64,000 nt of DNA from Sphingopyxis sp. LC81 (GCF_000756375.1 NZ_JNFD01000046.1:46302-110301); one strand, 5' to 3'; counted from the stretch's first letter, positions 52,033-60,072 are shown. Numbers and translations are program-made. The notes: generated from the sequence alone by a model not told the origin.

Positions 52033-52911
52033 CTAGACCTTTCGTCGACTCTCGCCAAACAGAGAACGGACTTCTTCTACCTCAGACGCTGAGACACCTG
52101 CGAAATGACGATCGAAGGCCTTTAGGGCTGATCCGCGAAGCCTCTGAACGATCGCAAAAGTGTCATACTCGCCATAAAAGCGTTCAAAGACTAGGTAGTT
52201 CAAATCAAAAATAAAGAATGCCCAAGCAGAAGATATAATCTTAAATTTCCAACTACGTTGATTTACGGTAGCCCCTTCGGTGTCACCGATAAAATGGTAG
52301 TGCTCTCTTGGGTTGTAATGCGCCATCTTTGACAGCAAGCCATACGCTCGCCCAGAAGACGGGCAAATGTCCTTCAAATTCCTCAAAAGATTTTGAGGAT
52401 GAACATCAAACACCTCTGCATCTTCCGTCTTGTCCCAAACGTAAGCCGCATACGAAAACTGCTCCACCAAACTTCGTGCTACCAATGCCGCTTCAATCAT
52501 AAAGCCTTGTCGAGCTACAGACACTAAGAGCTCTAATGCTGTACGAGCTCGCACCATGGCCAAATCAAAAGCAAAAACTCCAATTGGGGCGTCCGTGCGA
52601 GGTTCAAAGGAGTGATAAAACTCATTGTAGGAAAATTCATGGAACCGATACAACGTTCGAAGTGGCTCATCTCGCGAAATATGCTCCTCGATATTTGACA
52701 AATATCGCTTCTTTACATAGTCAATCGAAGAATAACCCATTCTCTCGGCGATTACAGCGGCAGTCACACTTTGTCGAAGAGAGTGAGAAGCGTCGGCAGT
52801 TAAACCAACCCAACCCAAACCACTTATGTCAATTTCGGTATCCAAAAGAGGCGAGATTGCAAATCTCGTTCTAAGCTCTTTTTCGCTAAGTGTTTTAGTG
52901 CGTTTTGCCAT
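52033..52911 (-). CDS. Unknown protein, AT-rich and probably horizontally acquired
   Basis: A 292-residue protein encoded with much lower GC and different codon choice than every neighbour (many AAA, TTT, ATA-type codons). It is predominantly helical and has no signal peptide. The segment ALELLVSVARQGFMIEAALVARSLVEQFSYAAYVW and then LLSKMAHYNPREHYHF look like an all-helical bundle with conserved Arg/His, reminiscent of HEPN-like or DUF5677-type proteins, but this is weak. The ATG at 52911 is preferred to the TTG at 52914; no good ribosome site is seen. An HNH protein gene lies next to it. It may belong to a defence or phage-related islet. Confidence 0.7.
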   Translation of the reverse strand: MAKRTKTLSEKELRTRFAISPLLDTEIDISGLGWVGLTADASHSLRQSVTAAVIAERMGYSSIDYVKKRYLSNIEEHISRDEPLRTLYRFHEFSYNEFYHSFEPRTDAPIGVFAFDLAMVRARTALELLVSVARQGFMIEAALVARSLVEQFSYAAYVWDKTEDAEVFDVHPQNLLRNLKDICPSSGRAYGLLSKMAHYNPREHYHFIGDTEGATVNQRSWKFKIISSAWAFFIFDLNYLVFERFYGEYDTFAIVQRLRGSALKAFDRHFAGVSASEVEEVRSLFGESRRKV

Positions 52912-53044
52912 CAAACGGGCTTGAACGGCAGCGTCGTCAAATTCAAGAACGCAAACTATGAATTACGGTGGGAACTACAGTGACAAGTGCAATAGCCCCC
53001 AATTAGCCGTCGCTTAGCAGGCTTGCATGAGCTAACCACGCCCC

Positions 53045-53920
53045 ATGCCCGGGGTCTTCGTCCATCGTCGCGACACACATTATGCCGACGAGCCCTATCG
53101 GCAATATCAATTCCCTAAAGCCTATCTCTCACGCGCCAGTCAGTTCGAGGGTGATTGGGCTGTTTATTATGAGCCGGTGAAGGCTGGCGGCCGAGGCTTT
53201 TACGCGGTTGCCTGGGTCGAACAGATCGTTCCCGATCCCACGCGCGAAGGCCATTATCTCGCACTCATCAAACCTGACACCTATCTCGACTTCGCGCACA
53301 ACGTCCCGCGAACAATCGATGGCGAACTTGTCGAAAGCGGCCTCGCCAATGCGCAAGCCGCAGTCCGACCGCTCAGCACGCAGGACTTCGTCCGCATCAT
53401 CAATCTCGGCCTCGGCGATGACGAAAGCGCCCTGCCCCGTGTCGGTGACGCCGTCGTTCCGCTAGCCCCCTCGCTCAGCGACAATCAGCGTCCATTCCGC
53501 TTTGAACAGGAACGCATTCGCGCCGAAAGCCTGACCTCGCGCATTGTCCGCGACCGCGTCTTCCGCACCGCCGTACTCGCCGCCTATGACAAACGCTGCG
53601 CGATCACCGGCCTCAAATTCATCAATGGTGGCGGTCGCGCCGAAGTTGCCGCCGCGCATATCCGACCCGTCGCGGCGAAAGGCCCCGACAGCGTCAACAA
53701 CGGCCTCGCCCTCTCGGGCACCGCACACTGGATGTTCGATCGCGGTCTGATTTCTTTGGACGACGATCTCTCAATTATCGTCTCACGCCACGTCAACGAC
53801 ACCGAAAGCCTCGATCGGCTGCTCCGGCCCGACCGCAAGGCGATCGAACCGCTCGATCCGGCGCTTCGCCCCCATCCGAGCTTTCTCGCGTGGCATCGGG
53901 AAAACGTCTTCAAGATGTAA
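53045..53920 (+). CDS. HNH endonuclease domain protein
   Basis: A 291-residue protein with a C-terminal HNH_2-type domain: KRCAITGLKFINGG, then EVAAAHIRPVAAKGPDSVNNGLALSGTAHWMFDRGLISL, with the His, Asn and His positions and one zinc-type Cys. The N-terminal ~150 residues (FVHRRDTHYADEP..YQFPKAYLSR..GDWAVYYEP) resemble a DNA- or modified-base-recognition module found in stand-alone restriction-like HNH proteins (YobL/McrA-type), though I am not certain. It has normal GC content, unlike the adjacent AT-rich gene. A nuclease role against foreign or modified DNA is plausible. Confidence 0.82.
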   Translation: MPGVFVHRRDTHYADEPYRQYQFPKAYLSRASQFEGDWAVYYEPVKAGGRGFYAVAWVEQIVPDPTREGHYLALIKPDTYLDFAHNVPRTIDGELVESGLANAQAAVRPLSTQDFVRIINLGLGDDESALPRVGDAVVPLAPSLSDNQRPFRFEQERIRAESLTSRIVRDRVFRTAVLAAYDKRCAITGLKFINGGGRAEVAAAHIRPVAAKGPDSVNNGLALSGTAHWMFDRGLISLDDDLSIIVSRHVNDTESLDRLLRPDRKAIEPLDPALRPHPSFLAWHRENVFKM

Positions 53921-53935
53921 GGGGCAAGCGCCCCC

Positions 53936-54433
53936 TCAATGCACCGTAACCGGCCGCATCACCCCGCCCACACGCGCCACCGCGAACATCACGCCGTCGC
54001 GCACCACCTCGGGCGGACCTTCGAGCATATAGAGCTTCACCAGCTCGCGCGTGACCTCGCTGTCGTCGTCGACGACCAGCCGGAGCGACTCCAGCCCCAG
54101 ATTGCCGCGCGCCACCACCACATCGCGGACCAGCGCGAGCGGCCACTCAGCGCTCGCGCCGCGATAGAGCGTCACTCCGTCGTGGCGGAGGTAATCGCCG
54201 CGCCGCCGCCACATGCCAAGGACATAGCCCCACACGCTCAGCACTGCGGCGATCCCGAGCAGCAACAGCGGCTGCCCGAACACCATGTTCCAAAAGGCAA
54301 CGACCGGATCGCCGCCCCAGTCGAGCCGCGCCAGCAAGACGCCGAGCAACACCGCGCACGCGAACTGCCACCCCACCAGGGGCGCCGCGCGCAGCCGTGC
54401 CACCACCACCATTTTCCGGTCCCCGTCGATCAT
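53936..54433 (-). CDS. Membrane protein with PH-like domain, unknown function
   Basis: A 165-residue protein with two transmembrane helices near the N-terminus (FACAVLLGVLLARLDW and QPLLLLGIAAVLSVWGYVLGM) followed by a soluble beta-rich part (YLRHDGVTLYRGASAEWPLALVRDVVVARG), the layout of bacterial PH-domain (YdbT/YvbH-like) membrane proteins. It is convergent with the HNH gene (15 nt apart). Its role is unknown. Confidence 0.65.
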   Translation of the reverse strand: MIDGDRKMVVVARLRAAPLVGWQFACAVLLGVLLARLDWGGDPVVAFWNMVFGQPLLLLGIAAVLSVWGYVLGMWRRRGDYLRHDGVTLYRGASAEWPLALVRDVVVARGNLGLESLRLVVDDDSEVTRELVKLYMLEGPPEVVRDGVMFAVARVGGVMRPVTVH

Positions 54434-54513
54434 CGCGGCCTAAATAGGCATCGCGGCCGCGCCGCGCCACCCCGCCTCTCGCAGTCCGCAACCTTCATGC
54501 CGGGCATCCGTTC

Positions 54514-54711
54514 TTGCAAAGGGGCAACCCGCCCCGCGGAGTCGATGTCATCGAACCGAGAACCCTGATCGCTTACGGGCTTATCCTGCTGCTCATCGCA
54601 GCGCTGATCGCGGCCATATTCTACCTGCGCCACAATACGCACGACCGCAGAATCGAGCGCCAGCGCGAGCGGCAGCGCCTGCATCGCGAGGAGCGCGACG
54701 ACGGCGCCTGA
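54514..54711 (+). CDS. Small single-helix membrane protein with charged tail
   Basis: A 65-residue candidate protein: a predicted membrane helix (TLIAYGLILLLIAALIAAIFYL) followed by a strongly charged tail (RHNTHDRRIERQRERQRLHREERDDGA). The only in-frame start of the usual types is TTG at 54514, with no clear ribosome site, so start and expression are uncertain. Codon usage in the tail is GC-rich and coding-like. Downstream within 105 nt is another small ORF. Confidence 0.45.
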   Translation: MQRGNPPRGVDVIEPRTLIAYGLILLLIAALIAAIFYLRHNTHDRRIERQRERQRLHREERDDGA

Positions 54712-54785
54712 CGCGCATCAACGCAAACCGGCTCGACGGACCGCCCCGCCCGCGCGGCGAGCCGCGACCCTTTGCCCCGCGTCGC

Positions 54786-54794
54786 TGCTATACT
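54786..54794 (+). promoter_or_regulatory. Extended -10 promoter
   Basis: TGCTATACT (TGn plus TATACT) lies 23 nt before the ATG of the next gene; no -35 is obvious, as common for extended -10 promoters. Confidence 0.4.
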
Positions 54795-54816
54795 GACGGG
54801 CGAAAGGAGAACGCCC

Positions 54817-54984
54817 ATGCAGGCCGTAACCGAAGGCGACCGCCGCAAGGAGGTTCGCGTCCTCCTCGATCAGATCCAGGCGCACCCCGAACGCGACTGG
54901 ACCGCGGCGCGCCAGCGCCTCGCGACGCTCAATAAATTGATCGCCGGACCGTCCGGAAAACCGCCCCGCCCGCAACCGCATTAG
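54817..54984 (+). CDS. Small cytoplasmic hypothetical protein
   Basis: A 55-residue protein (starts MQAVTEGDRRKEVRVLLDQI, ends RPQPH) with a helical middle containing DWTAARQRLATLNKLIAG. GAAAGGAGA lies 6 nt before the ATG at 54817. It has no signal peptide or recognised domain. It sits in a stretch of small stress- or envelope-type genes. Function unknown. Confidence 0.6.
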   Translation: MQAVTEGDRRKEVRVLLDQIQAHPERDWTAARQRLATLNKLIAGPSGKPPRPQPH

Positions 54985-55158
54985 CCACTCGTCGCGCACG
55001 CGCGGCGGTCCGTCGCAATCGCCCGGATGCGATGCAACAATCGGACATTGCACAAGTTTCTCCGGTCAAGGCATCGGCGCCGCCCCCTTCCCCCCCGCGG
55101 GGCGCGCCGATGCCTGACCCAAATCCCTTGACCCAAGTCCCACGACGGAGACACGGAC

Positions 55159-55665
55159 ATGCGCAAAGCATTTGCCCTTCTGACGGTCGCTCCCGCCCTC
55201 CTCGCTTTCCCCGCGCTCGCGCAAACCGCGCCCGCGCCCGCGCCCGCGCCGGCCCCCGCCCAGCTTGCCCCCGACGGCAGCGCCAACGTCAATCTGGTCG
55301 GCAAGGTCGGGCTGAAGGGCGGCGCGGTCGATGCCGCGGTCGATGGCGTCACCAACCCCGTCGGCGGCACCGTCGATCGCGTCGACAGCGCGGTCGGCAA
55401 GGCCGTCGATACCGCGAACCTGACCCTCGCGACGCGCGAACAGGTGCGCGCGGGCGCCGAACTTTACGACACCGGCGGCAACAGCGTCGGCACGGTGCAG
55501 AGCGTCGAAGGCGACACCGCGGTCGTGGTCCGCGGCGGCAAGCTCTACAATGTGCCGATCGCCCAAATCTATCATGGCGCGGTGGGTGCGACCCACGGCC
55601 TCGTCACCAAATTGTCGAGCGCCGAAATCCAGGCGCGCACCACCGCCGCGATCGAATCGCGCTGA
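55159..55665 (+). CDS. Exported PRC-barrel-like protein
   Basis: A 168-residue protein with a Sec signal peptide (MRKAFALLTVAPALLAFPALA, cleavage near residue 21), then an Ala-Pro repeat linker (APAPAPAPAPA), a Val/Gly-rich part (VDAAVDGVTNPVGGTVDRVDSAVGKAV), and a PRC-barrel-like C-terminal half (AELYDTGGNSVGTVQSVEGDTAVVVRGGKLYNVPI). Such proteins are common in sphingomonads and are often stress-related. The ATG follows CGGAGACACGGAC. Two hairpins follow, at 55720 and 55791. Function unknown. Confidence 0.8.
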   Translation: MRKAFALLTVAPALLAFPALAQTAPAPAPAPAPAQLAPDGSANVNLVGKVGLKGGAVDAAVDGVTNPVGGTVDRVDSAVGKAVDTANLTLATREQVRAGAELYDTGGNSVGTVQSVEGDTAVVVRGGKLYNVPIAQIYHGAVGATHGLVTKLSSAEIQARTTAAIESR

Positions 55666-55719
55666 CATATCGGGACTAGCCGCGGCGACCCCTTGCAATA
55701 AGGGACGTGGCCGCGCTGG

Positions 55720-55815
55720 GGGGAGCCGGGTGCACTCGGCTCCCCGCCTTGGAAATCGGGAGAGACCGCATCGCGCCAGCGATCGGGGAGGGAGCCGGGA
55801 CACCGGCTCCCTTTC
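55720..55815 (+). terminator. Tandem terminator hairpins
   Basis: First GGGGAGCCG / CGGCTCCCC (55720-55745), then GGAGCCGG-GACA-CCGGCTCC (55791-55810) followed by CTTTCG. Both lie after the exported PRC-like gene. The second is the better terminator. Confidence 0.6.
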
Positions 55816-55837
55816 GTCGTTATGCCGCACCCGCAAA

Positions 55838-55872
55838 TGAAAATGGCCCGCCCCAGGGGAGGGGACGGGCCA
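55838..55872 (-). terminator. Terminator of the DUF2171 gene
   Basis: GGCCCGCCCC and GGGG-A-CGGGCC pair with one bulge. Read on the minus strand, the hairpin is followed by ATTTTC. It lies 54 nt after the stop. Confidence 0.6.
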
Positions 55873-55926
55873 GTTCGGTGCCGGCGCGCCCGATTGCGCC
55901 GCCGGCCCTCTGTTATCTCGCCTAAA

Positions 55927-56166
55927 CTATTCGGCCTCTTCGAACAGCTCGACCGCGTTCGCGGCGTTCGCCGACAGCCGGACCGTGTCGCCTTCGACCG
56001 CCGCGACCAGACCCGCGGGCAGGTAATGATGCTTGCCGTCGCCGCTGTCGGCCTTGGTCAGCTTGATGCGCTCGCCGTCGAGATGGTCGACGGTGCCGAC
56101 GTGGACGCCGTCGGCGCCGACAACATTCAGGCCTTCCTTGATCGCGCTATGGTCATGCTCTGCCAT
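55927..56166 (-). CDS. DUF2171-type PRC-barrel-like protein
   Basis: A 79-residue protein beginning MAEHDHSAIKEGLNVVGADGVHVGTVDHLDGERIKLTKAD, the typical DUF2171 pattern, followed by HYLPAGLVAAVEGDTVRLS. It is soluble, cytoplasmic and probably beta-barrel. Relatives are small proteins of unknown role, often induced by stress. The ATG at 56166 has AAGGAG 7 nt upstream; an ATG at 56172 sits too close to that site. Terminated by a hairpin downstream. Confidence 0.8.
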   Translation of the reverse strand: MAEHDHSAIKEGLNVVGADGVHVGTVDHLDGERIKLTKADSGDGKHHYLPAGLVAAVEGDTVRLSANAANAVELFEEAE

Positions 56167-56299
56167 CGTCATTCTCCTTACCGCTCCGGGAAGGGGGAGC
56201 TTCGCCATCATACGCACAGAAAAGCGAGTCGGCTCCATATCCCGAGGCAAGGCGCCCGAAAGCCGCGCCCGCTTTCCATCGCGCCGCCGTCCCGAACGA

Positions 56300-56875
56300 T
56301 TAGCACCAGGGGCGCCGCCGCCCCTCCCATGGCCGCGCCAGCCCTTCGTCAACGAGCACCGACCCAACACTCGTCCCGCCGCGCGTCACGATGCGCAGGT
56401 TGCGGCCGTAGCGGTCGGTGTCGCGCCCGGCGCTTTCCAGGCTGAAGGCGCCGGCATTCAGCCAGGTGCGGAGCCGTTCGGTCGCGGCGTCGCCGAGCGC
56501 CGCTTCCTCGGCGCAGCGCGCGGGATGCGTTTCGGGAGTGTCGATATCGGCGATGCGATATTTGTCGTCCGCGAACCAGAAGGTGTCGCCGTCGACGACG
56601 CAATTGCGGCCGCCGCCGCTGTGGCAGAGCGCGAAGCGCGCCGACAGCGCGTCGCGCTCCGCCGCGCCTTCGCCGCCCGCGAACAAGGACGCCACGGGCG
56701 CGGGCATCGCTTCGGCTCCGCCTGGAAAGCGTTGAAAAGTCGCGAGTGCGGCAAAGAAGGCGACCGCCATCACCGGCGTCAGCCACAGATTCGATCCGAC
56801 ACCGCGCCGCCTGCGCACCGGCCTGCGGCGGCGAGCGGTACGGCGCCGCGGATAATGAAAATCGGGTCCGGACAT
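56300..56875 (-). CDS. Membrane-anchored thermonuclease (SNase-like) domain protein
   Basis: A 191-residue protein with an Arg-rich N-terminus, one membrane helix (LTPVMAVAFFAALATFQRF) and a staphylococcal-nuclease-like domain facing the periplasm: NCVVDGDTFWFADDKYRIADIDTPETHPARC, then DRYGRNLRIV and DEGLARPW. The catalytic Asp-Glu-Arg style residues (DGDT, DTPET, RYGR) are present, so nuclease activity is plausible. The Cys-rich positions may form a disulfide. It could degrade extracellular nucleic acids. The start at 56875 has a weak ribosome site. Confidence 0.85.
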   Translation of the reverse strand: MSGPDFHYPRRRTARRRRPVRRRRGVGSNLWLTPVMAVAFFAALATFQRFPGGAEAMPAPVASLFAGGEGAAERDALSARFALCHSGGGRNCVVDGDTFWFADDKYRIADIDTPETHPARCAEEAALGDAATERLRTWLNAGAFSLESAGRDTDRYGRNLRIVTRGGTSVGSVLVDEGLARPWEGRRRPWC

Positions 56876-57020
56876 GCCGCGACCCTAACGATAGAGGCTT
56901 AGCAAAATCCCAACGAGGCGCGTCCGCTATGGCGTGCGACTATGTTCAAATGCGTCCGCCGCGGCACCGTTTCCGACCAACAGCCACAACTCCCGTCGGC
57001 GATGGCTAACCGATTCCGGA

Positions 57021-57341
57021 TCAGGGCGCGCCGCGCGGCTCGTCGTCCTCGACCCCTTCGGGACCAAGCTCGTCGTCCTCGTCGTCGTCGCTGCGTTCGC
57101 CGCGATAGGCGTCCATGTCGATCCGCCCCGACCGTTCCATCTGACGCATATGGTCGACCAGATCCTGGACATCGTCGCTGGCGTTCCCGTTGCCGACCTT
57201 GTCGCTGTCTTCCTGCGGCCGATCGCGACGCGCGGCTTCGGCAACGCTCTGCGCCTGCGCCTCCTCGTCATCCTGCTCGCGATTGCGCGCTTCGGGGGCT
57301 TCGTCGGCTTGGGCCTCTGCTTTGCGGGGATCGTCGATCAT
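57021..57341 (-). CDS. Small acidic protein, predicted EcfG-regulated
   Basis: A 106-residue, highly acidic, probably disordered protein (MIDDPRKAEAQADEAPEARN..., later SDDDEDDELGPEGVEDDEP). A single helical patch (VQDLVDHMRQMERSGRIDMDAYRGE) is the only ordered-looking part. No known domain. AAAGGAG precedes the ATG. An exact GGAAC-N17-CGTT promoter lies 30 nt upstream, so it should be induced by the general stress response. It may be a stress-protective or protein-binding disordered protein. Confidence 0.75.
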   Translation of the reverse strand: MIDDPRKAEAQADEAPEARNREQDDEEAQAQSVAEAARRDRPQEDSDKVGNGNASDDVQDLVDHMRQMERSGRIDMDAYRGERSDDDEDDELGPEGVEDDEPRGAP

Positions 57342-57370
57342 GGCCGGCTCCTTTCAGGGGACAGCCGGGA

Positions 57371-57396
57371 AACGCGCAGGGTGTCGCGGCCGTTCC
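57371..57396 (-). promoter_or_regulatory. EcfG promoter of the small acidic protein gene
   Basis: On the minus strand: GGAAC (57396-57392), 17-nt spacer, CGTT (57374-57371). It is an exact consensus match in the short gap between the DsbA-type and acidic-protein genes, with a leader of about 22 nt. Confidence 0.7.
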
Positions 57397-58089
57397 TCAG
57401 GCGGCGGCCGCCAGTATTTTCGTCTCGATCACGCGAATGAAAACCTCGGGATCCTGCGCCCCCGGGATCAGCATCCGCCCGCCGAGGATGAAAGCGGGCA
57501 CCCCGGTGATATTCTGGTCGGCCCAATAGGCTTCTTCGGTGCGCACCATCTCGCCGAACTCGTCCGACGCCAGGATCGCCGCCGCACGTTCGCGGTCGAG
57601 CCCCACCGACGCCGCGACATCGGCGAGCACCGCATGATCGCTGACATCGCGATTGTCGGTGAAGTGCGCGGCGAATAACGCGAGCTTCAGCGCGGTCTGC
57701 ACGCCCGTCGCCGCATCCTGCTCGGGCTCCTCGAGCGCGCCAGCCCAGGTCAGCAGGCGGTGCGCATCGAAACTATTGCGTACGCGGCTTTCACCGCTGC
57801 GATTGAAGGTGAAGCCGAGGTCGGCGGCGACCCCCGCCAGCTTGCCGCTGTTCGCGCGGCTCTGCTCGGCGCTGATCCCATATTTGCGCATGACATGCGC
57901 CGCGGCATCCTCACCCTCGGGCGGCATGTCGGGGTTCAGCTCGAACGGATGCCACTGGACGCGGAAATCCAGCCGTCCCGCAAAATGGTCCATGACCTTG
58001 CGGAACTTCAGCCAGCCGATGATGCACCAGGGGCACATCACGTCGGACACGATGTCGACGCTGAGGCGCGGTACGCGCGGTTCGGTCAA
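57397..58089 (-). CDS. DsbA-family oxidoreductase (FrnE-like)
   Basis: A 230-residue DsbA/2-hydroxychromene-isomerase-fold protein with the redox motif CPWC in IVSDVMCPWCIIGW (residues about 19-22) and WHPFELNPDMP. The C-terminal cis-Pro segment is ITGVPAFILGGRMLIPGAQ. No signal peptide, so it is a cytoplasmic FrnE-like protein, a group linked to oxidative stress tolerance. The start is TTG at 58089, with AGGAG 7 nt upstream. The gene downstream has its own EcfG promoter right after this stop. Confidence 0.88.
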   Translation of the reverse strand: MTEPRVPRLSVDIVSDVMCPWCIIGWLKFRKVMDHFAGRLDFRVQWHPFELNPDMPPEGEDAAAHVMRKYGISAEQSRANSGKLAGVAADLGFTFNRSGESRVRNSFDAHRLLTWAGALEEPEQDAATGVQTALKLALFAAHFTDNRDVSDHAVLADVAASVGLDRERAAAILASDEFGEMVRTEEAYWADQNITGVPAFILGGRMLIPGAQDPEVFIRVIETKILAAAA

Positions 58090-58121
58090 ATTTCTTCTCC
58101 TGCCGGCACGCGCCGCCGCAC

Positions 58122-58259
58122 TCAGTCGGAACGGCGATCCTTGCCCGTCCGCCGATCGCCCTTTCGGCGATCCGGCCCTTTATAATTCGGGTCGTCGGTC
58201 GTCCGGCGGTCACTCGACCGCCGCTCCGAACTCGCCCTTTTGTCCTCATCGCTTGTCAT
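58122..58259 (-). CDS. Small Arg/Asp-rich protein
   Basis: A 45-residue, highly charged protein with repeated DRR motifs (SSDRRTTDD, GPDRRKGDRRTGKDRRSD). GGAGG lies 6 nt before the ATG at 58259. No membrane segment. The repeated D-R-R triplets suggest a disordered nucleic-acid or membrane-surface binding peptide; I do not recognise a family. It lies 32 nt upstream of the DsbA-like gene on the same strand. Confidence 0.6.
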   Translation of the reverse strand: MTSDEDKRASSERRSSDRRTTDDPNYKGPDRRKGDRRTGKDRRSD

Positions 58260-58448
58260 ACGCTTCCTCCCCACCACAAAGGAAAACAGAAGCGACCCGG
58301 CGCGCAATAGCTCATAAAATGGTAAAAAAGACAAGCAACGGCGGGAATAGGCCGCTTGTGGGTGGATCAACTTTGGGGTGTGCACAAGACAGGCAGTTTG
58401 GCAGCCACCTCCTCGAACGGCGGACATTCCCCCCCGCCCCGATATGCA

Positions 58449-59039
58449 TCAGCTCACGCGAATGGGCTCAACGCACCCATTGGCCAATCGCCATATTACG
58501 TCCTGCGGAACGGGCAAACCGAGGGCGTCATCCTTGGTCAGACCTAGATAGGCTCCCCGAATGAGGCGCCCCACTAATCCATGCGACACGGCCAGTACGA
58601 CGCCTTGCAAGCTATCCAACCATTGGGTCACTCGCGTCATAGCAGCATCGTAGCTTTCACCATCGGGTGATCGGAAAAACCAGTCGAATGGGGTCGTTTC
58701 ATCCAATCGCCCAGGCCACTGGGCGTCTATGTCTGCATGGGTAAGGCCGTCCCACGAACCAACCGAAACCTCGGCAATTCGGGGCTCCCACTGGGGCTCT
58801 GGAAGGGCGCCAAATGTTTTGATGATGGCGGTGGTTTCGCGCACTCGGCCCAACGGACTTGCTACCAACACCTCTATCTCGGCCGCGACTGCGGCAAGGT
58901 GCCGTCCATATGCGGCTGCCTGTGCCACACCCTTTTCTGTCAGGCGGGAGTCGAGCTTTCCTTGAAAGCGGCCCGAGGCGTTCCATTCGGTTTCACCATG
59001 CCGAACCAGATAAATCTCTTTTTGCGACGACATAGCCAC
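58449..59039 (-). CDS. Histidine phosphatase (phosphoglycerate-mutase-like)
   Basis: A 196-residue member of the histidine phosphatase superfamily. The phosphohistidine motif VRHGETEWN is at residues 12-20, VASPLGRVRETTAII follows, the acidic segment is VGSWDGLTHADI, and the second catalytic His is in AVSHGLVGRLI (about 155). It could be a small-molecule or sugar phosphatase (SixA/GpmB/CobC-like); no cobalamin genes adjoin. The start GTG at 59039 has AAGG 6 nt upstream; ATG 59033 is the alternative. Confidence 0.88.
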   Translation of the reverse strand: MAMSSQKEIYLVRHGETEWNASGRFQGKLDSRLTEKGVAQAAAYGRHLAAVAAEIEVLVASPLGRVRETTAIIKTFGALPEPQWEPRIAEVSVGSWDGLTHADIDAQWPGRLDETTPFDWFFRSPDGESYDAAMTRVTQWLDSLQGVVLAVSHGLVGRLIRGAYLGLTKDDALGLPVPQDVIWRLANGCVEPIRVS

Positions 59040-59152
59040 GGAACACCTTCCACTTCTGGTTCCGGGACTCTTACAAAGGCTACTCTACGGCGGCCACTAA
59101 CATCCTCCTGCCAATGTTCCGCTCATCGACGCCTTGCCGAACAATTCATGGA

Positions 59153-59638
59153 TCAGATCATCTGAAACGACCCGCTCTTCTCAAAAGCGGTAAATGCCTC
59201 GACACTTCGGCGCATATTCTCGAGCATCGGGGGCAGGTCGTCCGGGCGATACCAACGCAGATCCAGCGTTTCCGAACCGTCGGCGGTCACAGCGCCGTCA
59301 AACTTGGTCGCGTAGAACATCAGGACGAAGAACTGGCAAACATCGCCGTTCGGGAAGCGCACCGTCTCATATTCCGGATCGCTGCCGAAACCAAAGGGCA
59401 CCGGGTTTCGGATGCGAAGTCCGGTCTCCTCGAGCGTCTCGCGGACGACCACCTCCGTCAAATCCTCGCCCTCCTCCGCATTTCCGCCGGGAAGACCCCA
59501 CACGCCGAAGTCGCTTCGGTGTTGCAGGAGGATCGATCCATCGCTGCGGACGATTACGACGCGCGCTCCCGGAACCAGCAGGCAGCGGCTCCCGACGAGC
59601 GAACGCAGCTTTCCAAGATAGCTATCCGCGAAACTCAT
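59153..59638 (-). CDS. Nudix hydrolase
   Basis: A 161-residue Nudix hydrolase. The Nudix box is PGGNAEEGEDLTEVVVRETLEETGL (GX5EX7REUXEEXGU pattern present). It should hydrolyse a nucleoside diphosphate derivative such as a damaged nucleotide or nucleotide sugar. Start ATG at 59638 gives MSFADSYLGKLRSLVG. It lies on the same strand as the DUF4345-like gene just upstream, 11 nt apart. Substrate unknown. Confidence 0.9.
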   Translation of the reverse strand: MSFADSYLGKLRSLVGSRCLLVPGARVVIVRSDGSILLQHRSDFGVWGLPGGNAEEGEDLTEVVVRETLEETGLRIRNPVPFGFGSDPEYETVRFPNGDVCQFFVLMFYATKFDGAVTADGSETLDLRWYRPDDLPPMLENMRRSVEAFTAFEKSGSFQMI

Positions 59639-59649
59639 CGGACTGCCCG

Positions 59650-60072
59650 CTATCCAGCGTCGACGGGCCCCGCATTATCGACCGCCGCGACCGGCCGCGA
59701 CAACACCCACCAGCTTCCGACCATCAGCAGCACGGTCAGCGCCTCGATGATCATCGCCTGGACGATCCCCGTGTTCACCGCATCGCCGCTCGCCACCCCG
59801 AACAACCGGCCGGCAAGCGCGGTGCCATAGAGCGCGGCGGGCACCAGCAGCGCGCGCAGCCAGCCCGGCACCAGCGCGCCGGTCGCGGCGGCGCCCGCGG
59901 CGACAAGGAAAAAGGCCGACAGGTCGGCGCGGATCGTATTGGTCGCCGGACCCTCGACCAATATGCCAAAGGTCTCGGTATAGCTCGCGGGGTCGAACAA
60001 CCCCCGCGCACCGACGATGACAAAGAATAGCGCCCACAGCAGGACGGCGCCGCGCAAGACCCAATTGACCAT
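59650..60072 (-). CDS. Four-helix membrane protein (DUF4345-like)
   Basis: A 140-residue hydrophobic protein with about four transmembrane helices (GAVLLWALFFVIVGARGLF, ADLSAFFLVAAGAAATGALV, LRALLVPAALYGTALAGRLFG, IVQAMIIEALTVLLMVGSWWV). The GLFDPASY..FGI and IRADLSAFF segments fit the DUF4345 family. ATG 60072 has GGAG 7 nt upstream. Function unknown; it is probably co-transcribed with the Nudix gene. Confidence 0.7.
   Translation of the reverse strand: MVNWVLRGAVLLWALFFVIVGARGLFDPASYTETFGILVEGPATNTIRADLSAFFLVAAGAAATGALVPGWLRALLVPAALYGTALAGRLFGVASGDAVNTGIVQAMIIEALTVLLMVGSWWVLSRPVAAVDNAGPVDAG

Noticed and set aside
59039..59066. GGAAC on both strands near the histidine phosphatase start as an EcfG promoter
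   Set aside because: The best -10 like match would need an 18-nt spacer, outside the 16-17 rule.
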